The notes beneath the pieces were generated by a model. That model saw only the letters and a list, made by a program, of their open reading frames with translations, had not been told where the DNA came from and made no database searches. Positions 1-8,481 of a stretch of DNA of 64,000 bases are shown in pieces. This DNA is from Paenibacillus sp. JNUCC32 (lineage in GTDB: Bacteria; Bacillota; Bacilli; Paenibacillales; Paenibacillaceae), in NCBI RefSeq assembly GCF_014863545.1, contig NZ_CP062260.1:1984001-2048000 (forward strand), given 5' to 3'. The position numbers were made by a program, and so were the translations under genes. How positions within the stretch are numbered: the first letter of the stretch is position 1; each line of letters opens with the position of its first letter.

Positions 1-64
1 GAACATCATTTGTTCCGATAATGAGCGGCGCCAGGGGACATAGCAAATGATGTTGGAGGTCTTT

Positions 65-463
65 ATGAGAGAAGCGAAGGTTCTAACAAAAGCAAAGAAT
101 AAGGCAAGAGAAATTAAACGAAATGTTTTTGTTTTGTTCCTGGCCTATAAAGATCCAAGAGTACCGTGGTACGCAAAGTTGTTTGCGGTGTTAGTGGTTG
201 CCTATGCTTTCAGTCCGATCGATTTGATACCGGATTTCATTCCCGTATTAGGTTATCTTGATGATTTGATCATCGTGCCTTTAGGAATTACGATCGCGCT
301 TAAAATGATTCCACAATCGGTTATTGAAGAATGTAGAGCTAAAGCGGAGGAGATCAGGAAGCAGGGAAAACCGAGAAACTGGGTGACTGGCGCGTTATTC
401 ATTTTGATTTGGGTATTAATCGCCGTATGGGTCGGAAGCATCTGCTATAAATTATTCACTTAA
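65..463 (+). CDS. DUF1232 (YkvA-like) membrane protein
   Basis: Small membrane protein of 132 residues. The hallmark DUF1232 segment AYAFSPIDLIPDFIPVLGYL lies at about residues 47-66: a hydrophobic helix that breaks into the S-P-I-D-L-I-P-D-F-I-P motif, followed by a DD pair. A second hydrophobic segment lies near the C-terminus (about residues 105-125). The start was set at 65 because GGAGG at 55-59 sits 5 nt upstream; an upstream ATG at 47 lacks a site. The biochemical role of the family is not established. It stands alone and is followed by a terminator at 578. Confidence 0.85.
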   Translation: MREAKVLTKAKNKAREIKRNVFVLFLAYKDPRVPWYAKLFAVLVVAYAFSPIDLIPDFIPVLGYLDDLIIVPLGITIALKMIPQSVIEECRAKAEEIRKQGKPRNWVTGALFILIWVLIAVWVGSICYKLFT

Positions 464-577
464 GGTAGGTTATAACTGCTCTTAATTGCATCTTTTCACC
501 TTATGATCAACTCGCTGTTTACGGATTACAGCAAAGTGCTCACTTGCTATTTATTGTGCTTTCGAGATACCAATTTA

Positions 578-606
578 AAGTCGCTATTTTAGCGGCTTTT
601 TTTGTT
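578..606 (+). terminator. Rho-independent terminator
   Basis: AGTCGCT / AGCGGCT stem (one G-U pair) with an ATTTT loop, followed by a run of seven or more T. Almost the same hairpin recurs at 3041 and 62377. Confidence 0.75.
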
Positions 607-780
607 TTGTCCGTACAAGATCTAGTCCCTGGCCGAGGACAATAGGGGGTGTCGATTACCAATAAACTTTGTTCATGCTCCGTTCATATCGCATTCATTG
701 AGAGGACATCTTGGTTGGCTAGACTTGCATTAGCGGACCCCATGGCCATTGTACAGATAGACAAGAAGGAGCTGAAGAGT

Positions 781-1764
781 TTGACGCAATCAGCAGGAAA
801 GGAAGTAAGGAATAGTACAAAAACAAAGAGAGTACTACATATTTTGCTTAAAATAATCGTCACAGTAGTTATAGCCATCCTGCTTTTTATCGCCACCGTG
901 TATACCGTAAATAAAATCAGCAGTCATGCAGAACAAAAAAGAATGGAGCCATACGGTCAGCGTATAGCTGTAGATGGAAAACAGATGAATGTTTTCATTC
1001 AAGGTCAAGGTGAAGAAACCATTGTGATTCTTCCCGGTTATGGAACAGCGGCACCTGCACTTGATTTTCAGCCGCTCATATCAGAGTTAATCCCTTATTA
1101 TAAAGTCGTCGTGATTGAACCTTTTGGTTACGGTTTGAGCGATCGAACCCAGAAGGAGCGCAGTACAGCAAATATCGCAAGTGAAATTCACGAAGCGTTA
1201 CAAAGTCTCCAGATCAATCGTTATATCCTCATGGCTCATTCCATTTCGGGGCTCTATAGTCTGGATTACGTGAACCAATATCCAGATGAAGTGCGTGCGT
1301 TTATCGGGCTGGATAGCAGCGTTCCGTCTCTGAGCGAACAGAAGATTGATTCGTCAGACACTGAACCGGTTAAATGGTTCCGCAACTTGGGCTTCGCCCG
1401 GTTACAATTGAAACTAAGCGCTGACCCTTATGAAGGACTGCCATATGATCAACAAACCATAGAACAATTGAACATTATGATACGCAAAAACATGTATAAC
1501 AACACGCAATTAAATGAGGCAGTGAGCATGTATTCCAACTTTAAAGCAGCAGAACAGCTGAATTTTCCTCCCGATTTACCTATTCTTTTCTTTGTTCAAG
1601 CGAATCACCCTGTGACGGACCGATGGATCCCCGAGCATGAGAAGCAATTAGAGGAATCTGTACATGGAGAAATGGTTTTATTGGACGCGGGACATTATTT
1701 ATATCGTTCTCATCCAAAAGAAATCTCGGACAAAATAAGGGATTTTACGGGCGGGATAAAATAA
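781..1764 (+). CDS. membrane-anchored alpha/beta hydrolase
   Basis: Alpha/beta-hydrolase-fold protein of 327 residues from a TTG start at 781, chosen because AAGGAG lies at 766-771. An ATG at 742 and a GTG at 649 are in frame upstream but have no good ribosome binding site. A short basic N-terminus is followed by one transmembrane helix (about residues 17-38), so the enzyme domain is probably outside the membrane. Visible features are the oxyanion-loop region ILPGYGTAAP, the nucleophile elbow AHSISG (Ser), and a C-terminal catalytic His in DAGHYLYRSHP. The substrate cannot be told. No operon partner is apparent. Confidence 0.8.
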   Translation: MTQSAGKEVRNSTKTKRVLHILLKIIVTVVIAILLFIATVYTVNKISSHAEQKRMEPYGQRIAVDGKQMNVFIQGQGEETIVILPGYGTAAPALDFQPLISELIPYYKVVVIEPFGYGLSDRTQKERSTANIASEIHEALQSLQINRYILMAHSISGLYSLDYVNQYPDEVRAFIGLDSSVPSLSEQKIDSSDTEPVKWFRNLGFARLQLKLSADPYEGLPYDQQTIEQLNIMIRKNMYNNTQLNEAVSMYSNFKAAEQLNFPPDLPILFFVQANHPVTDRWIPEHEKQLEESVHGEMVLLDAGHYLYRSHPKEISDKIRDFTGGIK

Positions 1765-1830
1765 TTAGATCCCATTATGGTGTGTTTCGATTGCGTTACC
1801 AAAGATAAACTGGAACGATTTGAATGAAAG

Positions 1831-1863
1831 GGAGCAGATTGCGCCAGCAGCTGCTCCTTTTTC
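1831..1863 (+). terminator. Rho-independent terminator
   Basis: Stem GGAGCAG (1831-1837) / CTGCTCC (1851-1857), then TTTTTC. It lies 67 nt past the hydrolase stop codon. Confidence 0.75.
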
Positions 1864-2023
1864 AAATGAAGAAACGGGCAGGAAGAGGTAATAAATGAAT
1901 ATATCTATAATCGGCATATCCTCGTTGTCTTCTATTCAAATATGATGTTTATGTATTACGGTTAGAAATCGATCGTAGCCGTGCAAAAGTCTCTCTATGA
2001 ATACATAACTAGGAGTGATAGAA

Positions 2024-2950
2024 ATGAACATAAGAACATTGCGTTCAGACCATATTTATCAAAAAGTTGCCCAAGCTTCGCCCGAGGAAAAACTAGAATT
2101 ATTCAGAAACGAAATGATGGCTCCCTTTATGAAACAATGGCAAATTCAACAGATCCCTTTTCGAGCGGAAGAGGCTAACGGTTTTGACGTTATTACGTTT
2201 AATAGCATAATGCATCGATCTCCTGATCAGATTACCGAGCAGATTTCACATGAGGTAGATTTGATTTCGTCAGATCCTTTTTGGTTAGAGTGTGAGCACG
2301 CAGTAAGGAAAAGCCTCCAACTATTTATGGAACATGATATAAACCTCCCTGTTTCTGAATATTTATTTACTATTCAACTAGGGAATCCGGAAAGCCGTGC
2401 CTTAACCATTAACGAAGGTTATAGCGGTTTTGGGGGCATTCCCGGGTATATCTGGGGTACCATCTTGCCAAATGCGTACACGATTCCTCGAATGAAGGCT
2501 GCGCTCGCGCACGAATGCAACCATAATGTGCGATATCAATTTATTCAGTGGGATCACACCGTTCATTTGGGCGAGCTCATTGTAAGTGAAGGATTAGCCG
2601 AAAACTACGCTACGTTCATGTTTGGAGAAGAATTGCTCGGCCCTTGGGTAACGAGAACAGACGCAGTAACACTGAACAGGCGCATAAAGCCTGTGCTTAA
2701 AGAGCAATTGCAGTTAACGGGTTTTGATAATATCGCTCCGTATCTTTATGGTGACGAGATCGCCAAACTTCAAAACTTTAAACCGGTCAACATGCCTTAT
2801 AGTGCCGGATACGCGTGCGGATATTATCTAATTCAAAATTATTTAAGGAAAACAGGTAGAACGATTTTCGAGGCCACCATAACGCCTGCTGCTGAAATAT
2901 TAGACGAAGTAAAAGAATTCTGGAATGAAGAAACGGTGATTAGCTCTTAA
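2024..2950 (+). CDS. DUF2268-type putative Zn-dependent protease
   Basis: Protein of 308 residues resembling the DUF2268 'putative Zn-dependent protease' family. It has an HExxH zinc motif, here HECNH in LAHECNHNVRYQF (about residues 165-175). A conserved downstream glutamate lies in SEGLAENYA (about 25 residues later), as in gluzincin metalloproteases. No signal peptide is seen, so it is probably cytosolic. The start at 2024 is favoured by AGGAG at 2011-2015; an in-frame GTG at 2015 overlaps that site. It is a single gene, followed by a strong terminator. Actual proteolysis is inferred from the family, and no substrate is known. Confidence 0.78.
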   Translation: MNIRTLRSDHIYQKVAQASPEEKLELFRNEMMAPFMKQWQIQQIPFRAEEANGFDVITFNSIMHRSPDQITEQISHEVDLISSDPFWLECEHAVRKSLQLFMEHDINLPVSEYLFTIQLGNPESRALTINEGYSGFGGIPGYIWGTILPNAYTIPRMKAALAHECNHNVRYQFIQWDHTVHLGELIVSEGLAENYATFMFGEELLGPWVTRTDAVTLNRRIKPVLKEQLQLTGFDNIAPYLYGDEIAKLQNFKPVNMPYSAGYACGYYLIQNYLRKTGRTIFEATITPAAEILDEVKEFWNEETVISS

Positions 2951-3039
2951 AATCTCGTTCAAATAACAGATACCATTTGGAATCTGCATTGCCCACGTTT
3001 ATAAAATTTCGGGCAGAGGGACAACGCCATCTCACATTA

Positions 3040-3066
3040 AAAGCCGCTATTTTAGCGGCTTTTTTG
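3040..3066 (+). terminator. Rho-independent terminator
   Basis: Perfect stem AAGCCGCTA (3041-3049) / TAGCGGCTT (3053-3061) followed by T-rich sequence. It belongs to the same hairpin family as the ones at 578 and 62377. Confidence 0.8.
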
Positions 3067-3185
3067 CTTTGATAGGTACAAGTAGGTGTCCAGCGTCGCC
3101 TGAAAAGACGACTTTGTTCTGCTCGTGATTATCTATTTTCGTCGAGGTTGCTAGTTAGAACGTAAACAAGGAGAACTTTTCTTTA

Positions 3186-4016
3186 CTACTCAACACGCCA
3201 ATCAACCTTTTTCAAGATCAATACGATGGAGATCAGCGAGAAAAACAAGAGAACAAGCGTGTTCCAGGCGACAGAGCCGGACCAGCCCGATATCAATACC
3301 TCCCGCATGGCCTCAGCGGCGTAAGTGGTTGGGAAGATATAAGAGAACCATTGCAAAATCATAGGCAATTGATCCATATCCACCATGACAGGCGTCAAAA
3401 ACGAGATGAACATCATCAGCGCCTGGACCAGCATGTTGGTCAATTGATGGCTAGGTGACCAGAAGCCGATCAGTACACCCGCGCCAACCACGCTAAAGAC
3501 GGTGAGCAGCAATACAGGGACAAGTCCCCAGCTGTAGTGAAATTGAATGCCGTAAGCAAGTTGACCAATCATCGCCAAGATAATAAAAGACGGTACGCAC
3601 ATGATCAAGCCGCGCAGCAGATTGGCGAAGATGAAGTTTACCTTGGCGATCGGCAGGGACGAATAGTACGTGAAATGGCCTTGATGCTTCTGCCAAGATA
3701 TCTCTTGAGCCATGGAATTGAGTCCCATGACGATTAAGCCGAAAAGCATATTCCCCGTAATAATACGTGTCATGACCGCCGGCGTTGGGTCGACCGTAAA
3801 GAATTTGAGAAACAACAACGTCGTTAACGGAAACATGCATGCCATGATGAAAATCCAAACCCATGCCTCGCGGATGATCGTAAATTGAATGCGGGCTAAG
3901 ATCAGCCATTCCGTGATTCTGCGCTGGATTATGCTCTGCTGTTCGTGCCCTTGGAGAAAGACGGTTTCTTGCAGCTGCAAGTCATGGCTTTGCATGGATG
4001 GTTTTATCTTTTCCAT
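3186..4016 (-). CDS. ABC-2 type transporter permease
   Basis: Integral membrane protein of 276 residues with about six hydrophobic segments, typical of ABC-2 exporter permeases. The N-terminal 40 residues are cytoplasmic. It starts 2 nt after the ATPase gene ends, with GGAGG placed inside the end of that gene, so the two are co-transcribed and probably translated together as one exporter. The family moves lipids, antibiotics or polysaccharide precursors; nothing here fixes the substrate. No regulator gene is adjacent. Confidence 0.85.
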   Translation of the reverse strand: MEKIKPSMQSHDLQLQETVFLQGHEQQSIIQRRITEWLILARIQFTIIREAWVWIFIMACMFPLTTLLFLKFFTVDPTPAVMTRIITGNMLFGLIVMGLNSMAQEISWQKHQGHFTYYSSLPIAKVNFIFANLLRGLIMCVPSFIILAMIGQLAYGIQFHYSWGLVPVLLLTVFSVVGAGVLIGFWSPSHQLTNMLVQALMMFISFLTPVMVDMDQLPMILQWFSYIFPTTYAAEAMREVLISGWSGSVAWNTLVLLFFSLISIVLILKKVDWRVE

Positions 4017-4018
4017 GT

Positions 4019-4975
4019 TTAGACTACCTCCTCTTTGGCATGCTTATCCTGATCATCATCAATATGAAAATAGACATCTTCAAGATTCGGAGGGACCAAC
4101 GAGTATTCTTCAATCGGTAATTGCTGCTCAGTCAGGCAGTCGATCGCGTAGCTGGCGTTTTGCTTCTCGATCAGTGTCCGGATTCGGTTTTCTCCCGTTT
4201 TGGTCCACTGCCCTAGTGTGCTTAAGCTTCGGCAAACATAATCGCTTTCGCCAAAGGAAGTCGTAATTTCCAGCTTCATCCGCTGATCTACCCTTTGTTT
4301 TAAGACACCGACATGATCGATGGCCAATAGCTTGCCGTGATTTACGACAGCGACTCTATCCACGACCTGTTCGGCCTCCAGCACGTTGTGTGTTACCAAG
4401 ATTACGGTTACTCCTTGGCGATTGCGTTCCTGAATCAGATCCCATACGAGCCTTCTCTTTTTAGGATCCAGTTCATTGGTCGGTTCATCCAGGATCATGA
4501 CGGGGGAAAAACCGATCAAGCAAGTACCGATCCCGATTAAACGCTTTTGTCCGCCGGAAACGTTTTTCAACAGCTTATGACGGAGGTCTTGCATACCAAA
4601 GCGTTCCAACAATTCCTCTGTTTGCTTTAAGGCGGACTCCTTCGTCAACCCACGCAATCTTCCTGTAAAATACAAGGCTTCCCAGGTTTTTAAACTGGTC
4701 AGGGCGTGAGGCTCTTGTGAGTAGTAGGCGACCTCCTGGGCAACTCGCTTGGTTTGTGTCTGCACGCTGGTTTCTTTATAGCGTACCGTACCTGAGGTGG
4801 GAGCAAGGTGGCCTACCATCTGCTTGATCAGCGTGGATTTGCCGGCTCCATTCGGACCGAGCAAACCGAGAATTTCCCCTTGTTGAACGTCGAAGCTTAT
4901 GTTTTGATTGGCGACAACCTTGCCTTTTTTGTATGTTTTATTCACATGCTCTAATTGATAGATCAGCTTCATCAT
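4019..4975 (-). CDS. ABC transporter ATP-binding protein
   Basis: ATPase of 318 residues partnering the permease just downstream. Walker A is GPNGAGKS (about residue 42), the signature is VSGGQ, Walker B is VMILDEPTN, and the switch histidine lies in VTHN. The C-terminal about 90 residues form the extra domain common in ABC-2 exporter ATPases. The start at 4975 (ATG ATG AAG) is preceded by GAAAGGGG; an upstream in-frame ATG at 5062 would add 29 residues that do not look like the family. Confidence 0.88.
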   Translation of the reverse strand: MMKLIYQLEHVNKTYKKGKVVANQNISFDVQQGEILGLLGPNGAGKSTLIKQMVGHLAPTSGTVRYKETSVQTQTKRVAQEVAYYSQEPHALTSLKTWEALYFTGRLRGLTKESALKQTEELLERFGMQDLRHKLLKNVSGGQKRLIGIGTCLIGFSPVMILDEPTNELDPKKRRLVWDLIQERNRQGVTVILVTHNVLEAEQVVDRVAVVNHGKLLAIDHVGVLKQRVDQRMKLEITTSFGESDYVCRSLSTLGQWTKTGENRIRTLIEKQNASYAIDCLTEQQLPIEEYSLVPPNLEDVYFHIDDDQDKHAKEEVV

Positions 4976-5426
4976 GCTTGCCCCTTTCAGTTTTCGAACT
5001 AGGTTTTTCTGCTGCGTGTTTAAATACAAAGAGAATTCTTTGACTGTGTAACGATATATCAACAGGCGTTAATACAACGATAACTTATTGCTCTGAGAAG
5101 AAGTGAGGGACGGCAGAATGGTTTTTGTCTCCGTCTCAGGACGGAGACGGCATGCCGTGCCCCAGTACCGCACCATGACCCACGCGCCTCAAATCCCGAC
5201 TGGGGATGTTCGGTTTGCTGTCCGATGTGCCGAAAGAGTGGATAAGGAGGCCGTTCCGGTGCGGATGCTGCTCCCCGGAGGGACGGACGGAAGGTGGTTT
5301 ACGAAGCTCGGCATTGGATACAACTTTACAGCTTGTCCCTGTATATCCGACCCCGGACGGCGCGGCGCCATTGGCAAACTGGGAACACGACATCATTTAT
5401 CGGAAAGAATTATATTTACATGTATA
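4976..5426. other. intergenic, GC-rich stretch without a recognisable gene
   Basis: About 450 nt between the exporter operon and the propeller gene. The segment 5105-5395 is richer in G+C than its flanks and has overlapping open frames on both strands. None has a good ribosome binding site or a sequence I recognise. It also holds a perfect 9-bp hairpin, GTCTCCGTC (5127-5135) / GACGGAGAC (5140-5148), with no T tract on its 3' side in either direction. It may be a decayed coding fragment. Confidence 0.4.
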
Positions 5427-5455
5427 TTACTTGTATACGAATGAAGGGATATGAT
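5427..5455 (+). promoter_or_regulatory. possible sigma-A promoter of the propeller gene
   Basis: TTACTT (5427-5432) and TATGAT (5450-5455) are separated by 17 nt, in an AT-rich stretch directly ahead of the cre-like site and the gene. The -35 is a poor match, so confidence is low. An alternative pairs TTGTAT with TAAGAT. Confidence 0.35.
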
Positions 5456-5470
5456 AAGATGAGAGCGTAA

Positions 5471-5484
5471 TGAAAGCGTTTACT
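5471..5484 (+). promoter_or_regulatory. cre-like site (CcpA operator)
   Basis: TGAAAGCGTTTACT matches 13 of 14 positions of the Bacillus catabolite response element TGWAANCGNTNWCA. It lies just downstream of the proposed -10 and 39 nt before the start codon. There, bound CcpA would block initiation or early elongation, which implies glucose repression of the secreted propeller protein. The binding itself is inferred. Confidence 0.6.
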
Positions 5485-5522
5485 ACCTGTTGAAAAAATT
5501 TATTCGCAAAGGGGAGAGTTTA

Positions 5523-8354
5523 GTGAGAAGCAAGTGGAGGAGTCGGCTTGCCGGAGCCCTAACAGTCATCATGATGTTCGCAAGTATCGGGTGGGCAAAG
5601 TCGATCACGTATGCAGCAGACGAAGAATTGACCAACGTTATGATCAACGGCGGCTTCGAGGATTCCGAAGAAGATGGACGCTTGCCGGGCTGGCAGCCCG
5701 ATGAAGACACAGCTGTCATAACTGTAAGTGAGTCCGTGTACGCAGAAGGGGAACGAAGTCTTCAGATGGAACGCCTGTCGCCCGCCGCAGGCTCCGGAGT
5801 TGTGAGCGATGCATATGCCGCCCAACCATTCGGCAATGTCATCATGAGAGCAAGCGTGCTATTGGATGAAGGCCAAGGCGGCAAAGCAGACCTCAGATTT
5901 TATGATGCAGGCGGAAAGCTTGTCTCCGTAGTGAGCGGCCTGGTCGGTGAAACATCGGGCAAATGGCAGAATTTAAGAGTGGCTGCTTCTGCCCCTAAAA
6001 ATGCAACGGAGGTCAGGGTAGCCTTTGGTTTTAATGGTGACCTAACCGGCAGGTATTTCGTTGACAGCGTCTCATTGGAGTCGCAGGCTTCCTCCCCGTA
6101 CTTAACGAATTTAGGACCGCAATCTTCAAGTTTAACCTTAATGACGGCTGCATTCGGTAAAGATAGGAATGGTCAGGATGCTTTGTTTACGGTCGCACAG
6201 GGTGATCCGGCACAATTCATCGTGATGGATGTTGCTTCGAAAGAAGTGAAATCCACTCATCCACTTGTTGCGCTTGACGGGAGCAACGTTTCGGCAGCTT
6301 GGGCGATTGTGACAGCCTCCGACGGAAAGGTATACATCGGAAGTACGCCGAACGGGACGTTGTTTCAATATGATCCGGCAGAGGATAAGCTGCGTGCCAT
6401 CGGGAAACCTGTTCCTACCGATACCGTCATCTGGACGCTAGTAGCCGGGGAAGATGGCAAAGTGTATGGAGGAACAGGATATTCCCAATCGCTGTTTGAA
6501 TATGATCCCGTTACCGACCAGACTCGAATCCTTAAATCCTTCAAGACTTCATCGAAAGAGGCTCATATCCGCAGCCTTGCTTACGATTCCGATCGTCAAA
6601 TGATCTATGTGGGGGGAGCAGACGTCGCTAAGCTTTATCAATACGATCTTGCTAGCGGCACGTCGATTGCGCTTCATCATCCCGAATTTATCGGCAAGAC
6701 TTCGGTTTACGATCTCCAGTATGCAGGAGGTAAATTGTTCGTGCGCGTGGATCCCGGACCGGTTATGTTCGTGTATGATCCCGATACCGCTAGCTGGATC
6801 GTTAACAATAATACTGCCTATAATGCACGAGGATTTTCACCGTTATCGCCTGACGGCGAAGAGGTATTCTACACCTATTACGAAACCCTTCCAGGTGGCG
6901 CGCAGCAATGGTCTCTCTATTCATACGACGTGAGAACGGGAGATTACGGCTCGCTGGGTGTCGACGTCAAAGGAGCAGGCGTAGCTTTTGGTTATGTACA
7001 GCTAGACCAGGCAAATTATCCGGGCTGGACATTAGTCGGATTGGCCGGAAATAGCGGAAGAGCATTTTATTACAATCTGGAAACCGGTTTGATTGAAACG
7101 CCGGAGCTTCCGTTTCCGGCACAGTTCGTGGAATTGTTTAATATCGGGAAGAGCACAGATGGGCAGATACTGTCCTCTGGCTTCATTTCAGGCGGGGGTA
7201 TGGGGATTTACTCCCCAACCCGTAACGAGACCAAGCATTATCCTCAAATCGGCCAAGTCGAGGGATTCGGTTCCTTGAACGGGAAAATGTATCTCGGCGT
7301 TTATCCTAGAGCGACTATCTTTGAATACGATCCAGCCAAGCCATGGAACCGAACGGACCCATCAGAGCCGAATAATCCGCTGCGGCTTGGTCAGCTGGGT
7401 TCAGAGCAAGACCGGCCCGTTGCCATGCTCGGGGTCGAGGAAGAAAACCTGTTATATATCGGTTCTTATCCAATCGCAGGCAAAACAGGCGGGGCTCTTA
7501 CCGTCTATAATCCCGTTACCGGAACGTTTGATGTGAAACGTGACATTATATCCGGGCATTCGATCAATTCGTTGCTTTACAAAAATGGAAAGCTGTTTAT
7601 GGCCACCGGCGCGATGACAGGCGGAGAGGGGAAGCTTGCCATTTACGATACAGCATCCGGCCGAGTAGAGCTGGAACAGGTACCTGTTGCGGGCAAAAAA
7701 GCAGTAACCTCTTTGATATGGGGCCCTGACGGTAACGTTTGGGGAATGGCGCTAGGGTCTCTGTTTATCTATGATCCGGAGCGCCAAGAGATTATTTACA
7801 GCGAAGATATGTTTCCTGCAGCAGATTATGCACACAGCAATCCTCGCTTAACCGTTGGAACCGACGGGAATGTGTACGGTACCATTTTTACGGGATATGT
7901 TGCTGACCATACGTACACTAGCAAAATGTTTAAGATTGAAGCTGCAAGCAAATCGCTGTCCATCTTGTTGGAGAGCAATGCGGAAAAACTGGCCCAGGAC
8001 GATTTTGGCAACTTATATTTCAAATACGGCAGCGAGCTGATGAAGTATAGCGATCCGAATCTGGTCGTGCAACTAGACAAAGTACAGCTTGAGGCAGAAT
8101 CGCTCCAGCTTCGTCCGGGAGATGAAGTCGGTTATTCCTACGAAGTATTCCTTGATAAAGGAAGAACGACTAAGGAGTTATCCGGCGCAGTCATTGAGTA
8201 TTTGAGCAGCCGTCCGGATAAGGCGGAGATCGACCCGAAAGGAAAGATCATCGCAAAGCATCCGGGGCAAGCCGAGTTGTCGATTCGAATTACATTGAAC
8301 GGGGTAACGGTTGAATCCAATAAAATCAAGGTGAAAATAACCGGACCTTTTTAA
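5523..8354 (+). CDS. secreted beta-propeller protein with CBM-like and Ig-like domains
   Basis: Exported protein of about 943 residues. The GTG at 5523 was chosen for its upstream AGGGGAGAG; a TTG at 5490 would add 11 residues. A signal peptide ends near SITYAADEE. Next comes a jelly-roll domain of the carbohydrate-binding CBM4/9 kind (about residues 25-190: NGGFEDSEED, GRYFVDSVSLE). A long repeat region of WD/YVTN/SMP-30-like blades follows, each with the recurring pattern V-Y-x-G-x-x-x-G-x-L-F-x-Y-D-P. The last about 90 residues form a bacterial Ig-like (BIG2) domain. No catalytic motif is seen, so it probably binds or displays. Its closest relative in the window is the protein at 22399-25479. 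It stands alone behind a cre-like site. Confidence 0.82.
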   Translation: MRSKWRSRLAGALTVIMMFASIGWAKSITYAADEELTNVMINGGFEDSEEDGRLPGWQPDEDTAVITVSESVYAEGERSLQMERLSPAAGSGVVSDAYAAQPFGNVIMRASVLLDEGQGGKADLRFYDAGGKLVSVVSGLVGETSGKWQNLRVAASAPKNATEVRVAFGFNGDLTGRYFVDSVSLESQASSPYLTNLGPQSSSLTLMTAAFGKDRNGQDALFTVAQGDPAQFIVMDVASKEVKSTHPLVALDGSNVSAAWAIVTASDGKVYIGSTPNGTLFQYDPAEDKLRAIGKPVPTDTVIWTLVAGEDGKVYGGTGYSQSLFEYDPVTDQTRILKSFKTSSKEAHIRSLAYDSDRQMIYVGGADVAKLYQYDLASGTSIALHHPEFIGKTSVYDLQYAGGKLFVRVDPGPVMFVYDPDTASWIVNNNTAYNARGFSPLSPDGEEVFYTYYETLPGGAQQWSLYSYDVRTGDYGSLGVDVKGAGVAFGYVQLDQANYPGWTLVGLAGNSGRAFYYNLETGLIETPELPFPAQFVELFNIGKSTDGQILSSGFISGGGMGIYSPTRNETKHYPQIGQVEGFGSLNGKMYLGVYPRATIFEYDPAKPWNRTDPSEPNNPLRLGQLGSEQDRPVAMLGVEEENLLYIGSYPIAGKTGGALTVYNPVTGTFDVKRDIISGHSINSLLYKNGKLFMATGAMTGGEGKLAIYDTASGRVELEQVPVAGKKAVTSLIWGPDGNVWGMALGSLFIYDPERQEIIYSEDMFPAADYAHSNPRLTVGTDGNVYGTIFTGYVADHTYTSKMFKIEAASKSLSILLESNAEKLAQDDFGNLYFKYGSELMKYSDPNLVVQLDKVQLEAESLQLRPGDEVGYSYEVFLDKGRTTKELSGAVIEYLSSRPDKAEIDPKGKIIAKHPGQAELSIRITLNGVTVESNKIKVKITGPF

Positions 8355-8429
8355 AACGTGTATGTATAGCAATATGAGATGTTATCACGAGCTAGCTTCC
8401 GGGGACGATCGAATGGGAGTTATGAAAGA

Positions 8430-8476
8430 AACTCCGAAAACCCACTATATTCAAGGGTTTTCGGAGTTCTTTTTTT
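8430..8476 (+). terminator. strong Rho-independent terminator
   Basis: A 14-bp perfect stem, AACTCCGAAAACCC (8430-8443) / GGGTTTTCGGAGTT (8455-8468), followed by CTTTTTTT. It lies between convergent genes. Confidence 0.88.
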
Positions 8477-8481
8477 AAAAG

